From Bacillota bacterium (GTDB taxonomy: Bacteria > Bacillota_I > Bacilli_A > Erysipelotrichales > Erysipelotrichaceae): DNA of 8,483 bases. Shown here piece by piece: positions 6,197 through 8,483 of this stretch. The translations under genes were made by a program, and so were the position numbers. Numbering within the stretch: the first letter of the stretch is position 1; every line of letters starts with the position of its first letter. The DNA is taken from positions 1-8,483 of the forward strand of contig JAEWGY010000085.1 in NCBI GenBank assembly GCA_023388035.1, written 5' to 3'. The notes beneath the pieces are model-generated. The model ran no database searches, had not been told where the DNA came from, and worked only from the letters and a program-made list of their open reading frames with translations.

Positions 6197-7681
6197 ATGG
6201 CAGAAAAAAATTTTTTAGATGAGATGGTTAGTGATAAACCAGATAGTTTTAAGGAAGAAAAATTAATTCCAATTCAAAGAGAACATAATTTTAAAAAGTA
6301 TATTGGTTTAATAATTGCTTTAATTGTGTTAATTGTTTTAATTATCGGAATATTTTTCTTTATTAATAGACCTAATATAACAATGGAAGATTTTGTTGGC
6401 AAAAGCAAAACAGATTTAACAAATTTCCTAAGACAAAATCGGATCGATGCTAATGGAGTTGTTTTTAGTGAAGAATATTCATTAGATCATGATAAAGATA
6501 TTGTAATTAGTCAAAGTGTTAGTGCTAATAGTAAAATTAGAAGTAATGCTAAACTTAATTTTACGATCTCTAAAGGTCCCAATCCAGCTGATCCAATAAA
6601 GGTTCCTAGTGATCTAAAAGAATTAAAACTTGCTGAAATTAGAGCTTGGATTAATGATAATAAGATTACTGGAGCAAGGATAAGGCTTGAAAATAGTGAT
6701 GTTATTCCTAAGGATAGCGTAATTGAAATTTCTAAGGATTTAAGTGAGCTAGGTGACTATAAAAGAGGTGACGATTTAGTTATTAAAGTATCACGAGGTC
6801 CTAAAGATAGGGGTGAAATTGTTATTAGTAAAGCTGAAAGTTATTTAGAATATGAAAATTTTGCGAAAAGAAATAATTTAAAGATTAATAAACAGGAAGC
6901 TTTTTCTGATACTATTCAAATTGGTGGTGTAATTGAGGTTATTCCAAAACCTGGAAGTATTATTAAGGAAGGTGAAACAATTAATGTTTACATTTCAAAG
7001 GGTAAAGCTTTAATTGTTCCTAATTTTATCGCTATGACTAAGAGTGAATTTGAAGAATTTACTACAAGACATAGTGAATTTAATATTTTCAAAAAAGAAA
7101 TTTATTCAGATTCTACAAATTATATTATTAGTCAATCGATAAAAGAAGGCAGTGCTATTGATAGTAAGGAATTAATAACAGTAGCAGTAAATAAAGGTAA
7201 ATTTAATCTTAAAGAAATTGGTAATAGTATAATCGGGATGAATCTTTATGACTTAAATAAAGCCTTTAATCTTGCGAATGAAAGTGGTTATGATATAATT
7301 GCAGGTGAATGGCATAGTGGTGGTGTATATTCTAGGGAATATGAAAAAGATCAAATTTTATCTTATCGCTGCGTAGTTCATCCTAGTGATACACCAATAA
7401 GCTGTGATAATGATTTACCTAAGCATGCTAGAATATTAGTAACTCTTTCAAAGGGTAAAATTTATAACTTAGAGCTTAATGATATAAATGAATTCGTAAG
7501 TAAATTAAGTTCTATGAAGGTTAATTTTACTTCTGAAAATAAAGATTTAACATTGATAACTAAAATTATTATTGATCATCCTAGTGAAGAAAAGGCTAGG
7601 TATGAAATAAATGTAAATAATCAAGTTATTGATAATCAAAGTATTGATATTTATGAAGGTTCTAGTATCATTTTGAGATAG
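6197..7681 (+). CDS. Single-pass membrane protein with multiple PASTA repeats, no kinase domain
   Basis: PASTA domains bind peptidoglycan stem peptides or muropeptides, usually as the outer part of Ser/Thr kinases or penicillin-binding proteins. Here the 494-aa protein has a charged cytoplasmic tail (1-34), one membrane helix (about 35-57) and an outer region of repeats at about 61-128, 134-202, 206-270, 271-336 and 337-421. A divergent sixth unit lies at about 424-494. The first five repeats end in the typical S-[KR]-G or N-K-G turn (SKGP, SRGP, SKGK, NKGK, SKGK). No kinase or transpeptidase domain is present. Repeat 5 is longer than the others and carries the only two cysteines, C392 and C403, in an inserted loop. 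A TTG-started reading from 6179 is unlikely, because it would run through the promoter. The ATG at 6197 has no Shine-Dalgarno and is probably leaderless. The stop overlaps the SD of the next gene, so the two are likely co-expressed. A role as a cell-wall sensor or scaffold is inferred, not shown. Confidence 0.85.
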   Translation: MAEKNFLDEMVSDKPDSFKEEKLIPIQREHNFKKYIGLIIALIVLIVLIIGIFFFINRPNITMEDFVGKSKTDLTNFLRQNRIDANGVVFSEEYSLDHDKDIVISQSVSANSKIRSNAKLNFTISKGPNPADPIKVPSDLKELKLAEIRAWINDNKITGARIRLENSDVIPKDSVIEISKDLSELGDYKRGDDLVIKVSRGPKDRGEIVISKAESYLEYENFAKRNNLKINKQEAFSDTIQIGGVIEVIPKPGSIIKEGETINVYISKGKALIVPNFIAMTKSEFEEFTTRHSEFNIFKKEIYSDSTNYIISQSIKEGSAIDSKELITVAVNKGKFNLKEIGNSIIGMNLYDLNKAFNLANESGYDIIAGEWHSGGVYSREYEKDQILSYRCVVHPSDTPISCDNDLPKHARILVTLSKGKIYNLELNDINEFVSKLSSMKVNFTSENKDLTLITKIIIDHPSEEKARYEINVNNQVIDNQSIDIYEGSSIILR

Positions 7682-7686
7682 GAGGA
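7680..7686 (+). promoter_or_regulatory. Strong Shine-Dalgarno overlapping the PASTA gene stop codon
   Basis: AGGAGGA shares its first two bases with the TAG stop of the PASTA gene (7679-7681) and lies 3 nt before the ATG at 7690. The closeness indicates termination-coupled re-initiation. It contrasts with the missing SD at the PASTA gene itself, so the downstream gene may be translated well even if the upstream start is weak. Confidence 0.7.
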
Positions 7687-7689
7687 AAG

Positions 7690-8483
7690 ATGAATTTTTT
7701 AAATCGTGCAATCAAAAATATCTTTAGGTCTGTAAATAAAAGTATAATTTTATTACTAACCTTCTTTATGATTGGTAATTTTGTAATTATTGGCTTAAAT
7801 ATAAGCCAAGCTACTAAGAATGCTAAAACAGCTGTTATTAAAAAATTAAATCCCGTTGTTAAAGTTAGTTTTGATTATCAAAAATGGATTCAAGAACTTC
7901 AAACAAGCGAGGATAATGAAGCATTTATGAAAGAAAATCCGTCTACAATATCTAAGGACATATTAGATAGTATTATGGCTGATGAAAGAGTTGTAGCAAG
8001 TGATGCTAATTTTAGATTAGCTGCTAGTTATTTAAAAGATCTTAAATCATATATACCAGATGAAATAAAATTCCAAAGAGAACAAAGGGAAGGTGAAGAA
8101 ATTTTTACACCTTCTTCAAATACTATAAAGCTTATTGGAACTTATAAATCGATACCTATAGATTTTAGATTTAATAAGGCTAATATAGTTGAGGGTCGTG
8201 AATTAACTTTAGATGATGAAAATAATAAGAATATGGTTGCAGTAGTCTCTAAAGAATTTGCACAGTATAATAATTTAACTTTAGGATCAAAAGTTGCTGT
8301 TAGTGATATTACTGCTCAAAGAATTTTAGCCTTTATAAAGTCAGATGATATAATGTCAGCCGGTGAATCACCTAGCGAATTACTTAACGCAGGTGAAGAA
8401 GCGATTAGTAAGTATCTTTATGATAATTTAAATGTTGATTATTCTAAGACCTTTGGTGAATTTGAAATAGTTGGTATCTATGA
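7690..8483 (+). CDS. ABC transporter permease, MacB/FtsX type, 3'-truncated by window edge
   Basis: The frame is open from ATG to the window end (264 codons plus 2 nt) and too incomplete for a stop. The N-terminus NFLNRAIKNIFRSVNKSIILL is the usual amphipathic lead-in of MacB/FtsX-family permeases, with a first helix at about 17-36. A large outer domain of the MacB periplasmic-core type follows. Its typical closing pattern is visible: FNKANIVEGREL (about 159-170), VVSKEFAQYNNLTLGSKV (about 182-199) and then FEIVGIY at the window edge. Three more helices and the FtsX core would be expected beyond the edge. No cysteine occurs in the visible part. Such permeases work with a separate or fused ATPase in mechanical coupling across the membrane, such as lipoprotein or peptide export or control of cell-wall hydrolases. 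The ATPase is not in the window, so the substrate is unknown. Confidence 0.8.
   Translation, partial: MNFLNRAIKNIFRSVNKSIILLLTFFMIGNFVIIGLNISQATKNAKTAVIKKLNPVVKVSFDYQKWIQELQTSEDNEAFMKENPSTISKDILDSIMADERVVASDANFRLAASYLKDLKSYIPDEIKFQREQREGEEIFTPSSNTIKLIGTYKSIPIDFRFNKANIVEGRELTLDDENNKNMVAVVSKEFAQYNNLTLGSKVAVSDITAQRILAFIKSDDIMSAGESPSELLNAGEEAISKYLYDNLNVDYSKTFGEFEIVGIY

Noticed and set aside
6197..7681. PASTA gene as the broken tail of a Ser/Thr kinase gene
   Set aside because: It has its own promoter, an ordered cytoplasmic tail and membrane helix, and no kinase remnant upstream; the preceding 60 bp are a normal intergenic gap.
1..8483. Mycoplasma-type genetic code (TGA read as Trp)
   Set aside because: Tryptophan codons are TGG throughout and no in-frame TGA appears in any gene, whereas code 4 genomes use TGA heavily for Trp.

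Overview
The window looks like a piece of chromosome from an AT-rich, low-GC Gram-positive bacterium, most likely from the Bacilli, Erysipelotrichia or RF39/Acholeplasma-like side of the Firmicutes/Mollicutes. Four things point that way: strong AAAGGAGG-type Shine-Dalgarno sites, tightly packed co-directional genes, A/T-biased third codon positions, and OppD/OppF C-termini of the Bacilli type. Tryptophan is always TGG, and no in-frame TGA was seen in any gene. The standard bacterial code therefore fits, and the Mycoplasma code does not. The species cannot be named from this sequence alone.

All genes are on the + strand. Positions 1-6136 hold an oligopeptide ABC importer operon in the order oppA (5'-truncated by the window edge), oppB, oppC, oppD, oppF. 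OppA captures peptides outside the cell, OppB and OppC form the membrane channel, and OppD and OppF hydrolyse ATP. oppB to oppF are translationally coupled: a TAATG overlap, an SD overlapping a stop codon, and an 8-nt overlap. oppA is separated from oppB by 93 bp that carry a perfect 13-bp hairpin and a candidate extended -10 promoter. This layout would let the binding protein be made in excess over the transporter. OppB is much longer than usual (494 aa) because its outer loop carries about 240 residues with six cysteines.

Positions 6137-6196 separate the opp operon from a second unit. They hold a small hairpin and a very good extended -10 element (TGCTATAAT) that sits only 6 nt before the ATG of the next gene. 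That gene (6197-7681) encodes a single-pass membrane protein with five or six PASTA repeats and no kinase domain, and the promoter geometry predicts a leaderless mRNA. It is followed, with an SD that overlaps its stop codon, by the start of a MacB/FtsX-type ABC permease that runs off the right edge (7690-8483). The PASTA protein and the permease are probably co-transcribed and may act together at the cell wall, but that is inference.

No tRNA, rRNA, CRISPR array, insertion sequence or prophage gene was seen. The most noteworthy points are the leaderless PASTA gene, the cysteine-rich OppB ectodomain with a CxxC motif, the pairing of cysteines in the outer parts of three exported proteins, and the pairing of a PASTA protein with an FtsX-like permease.
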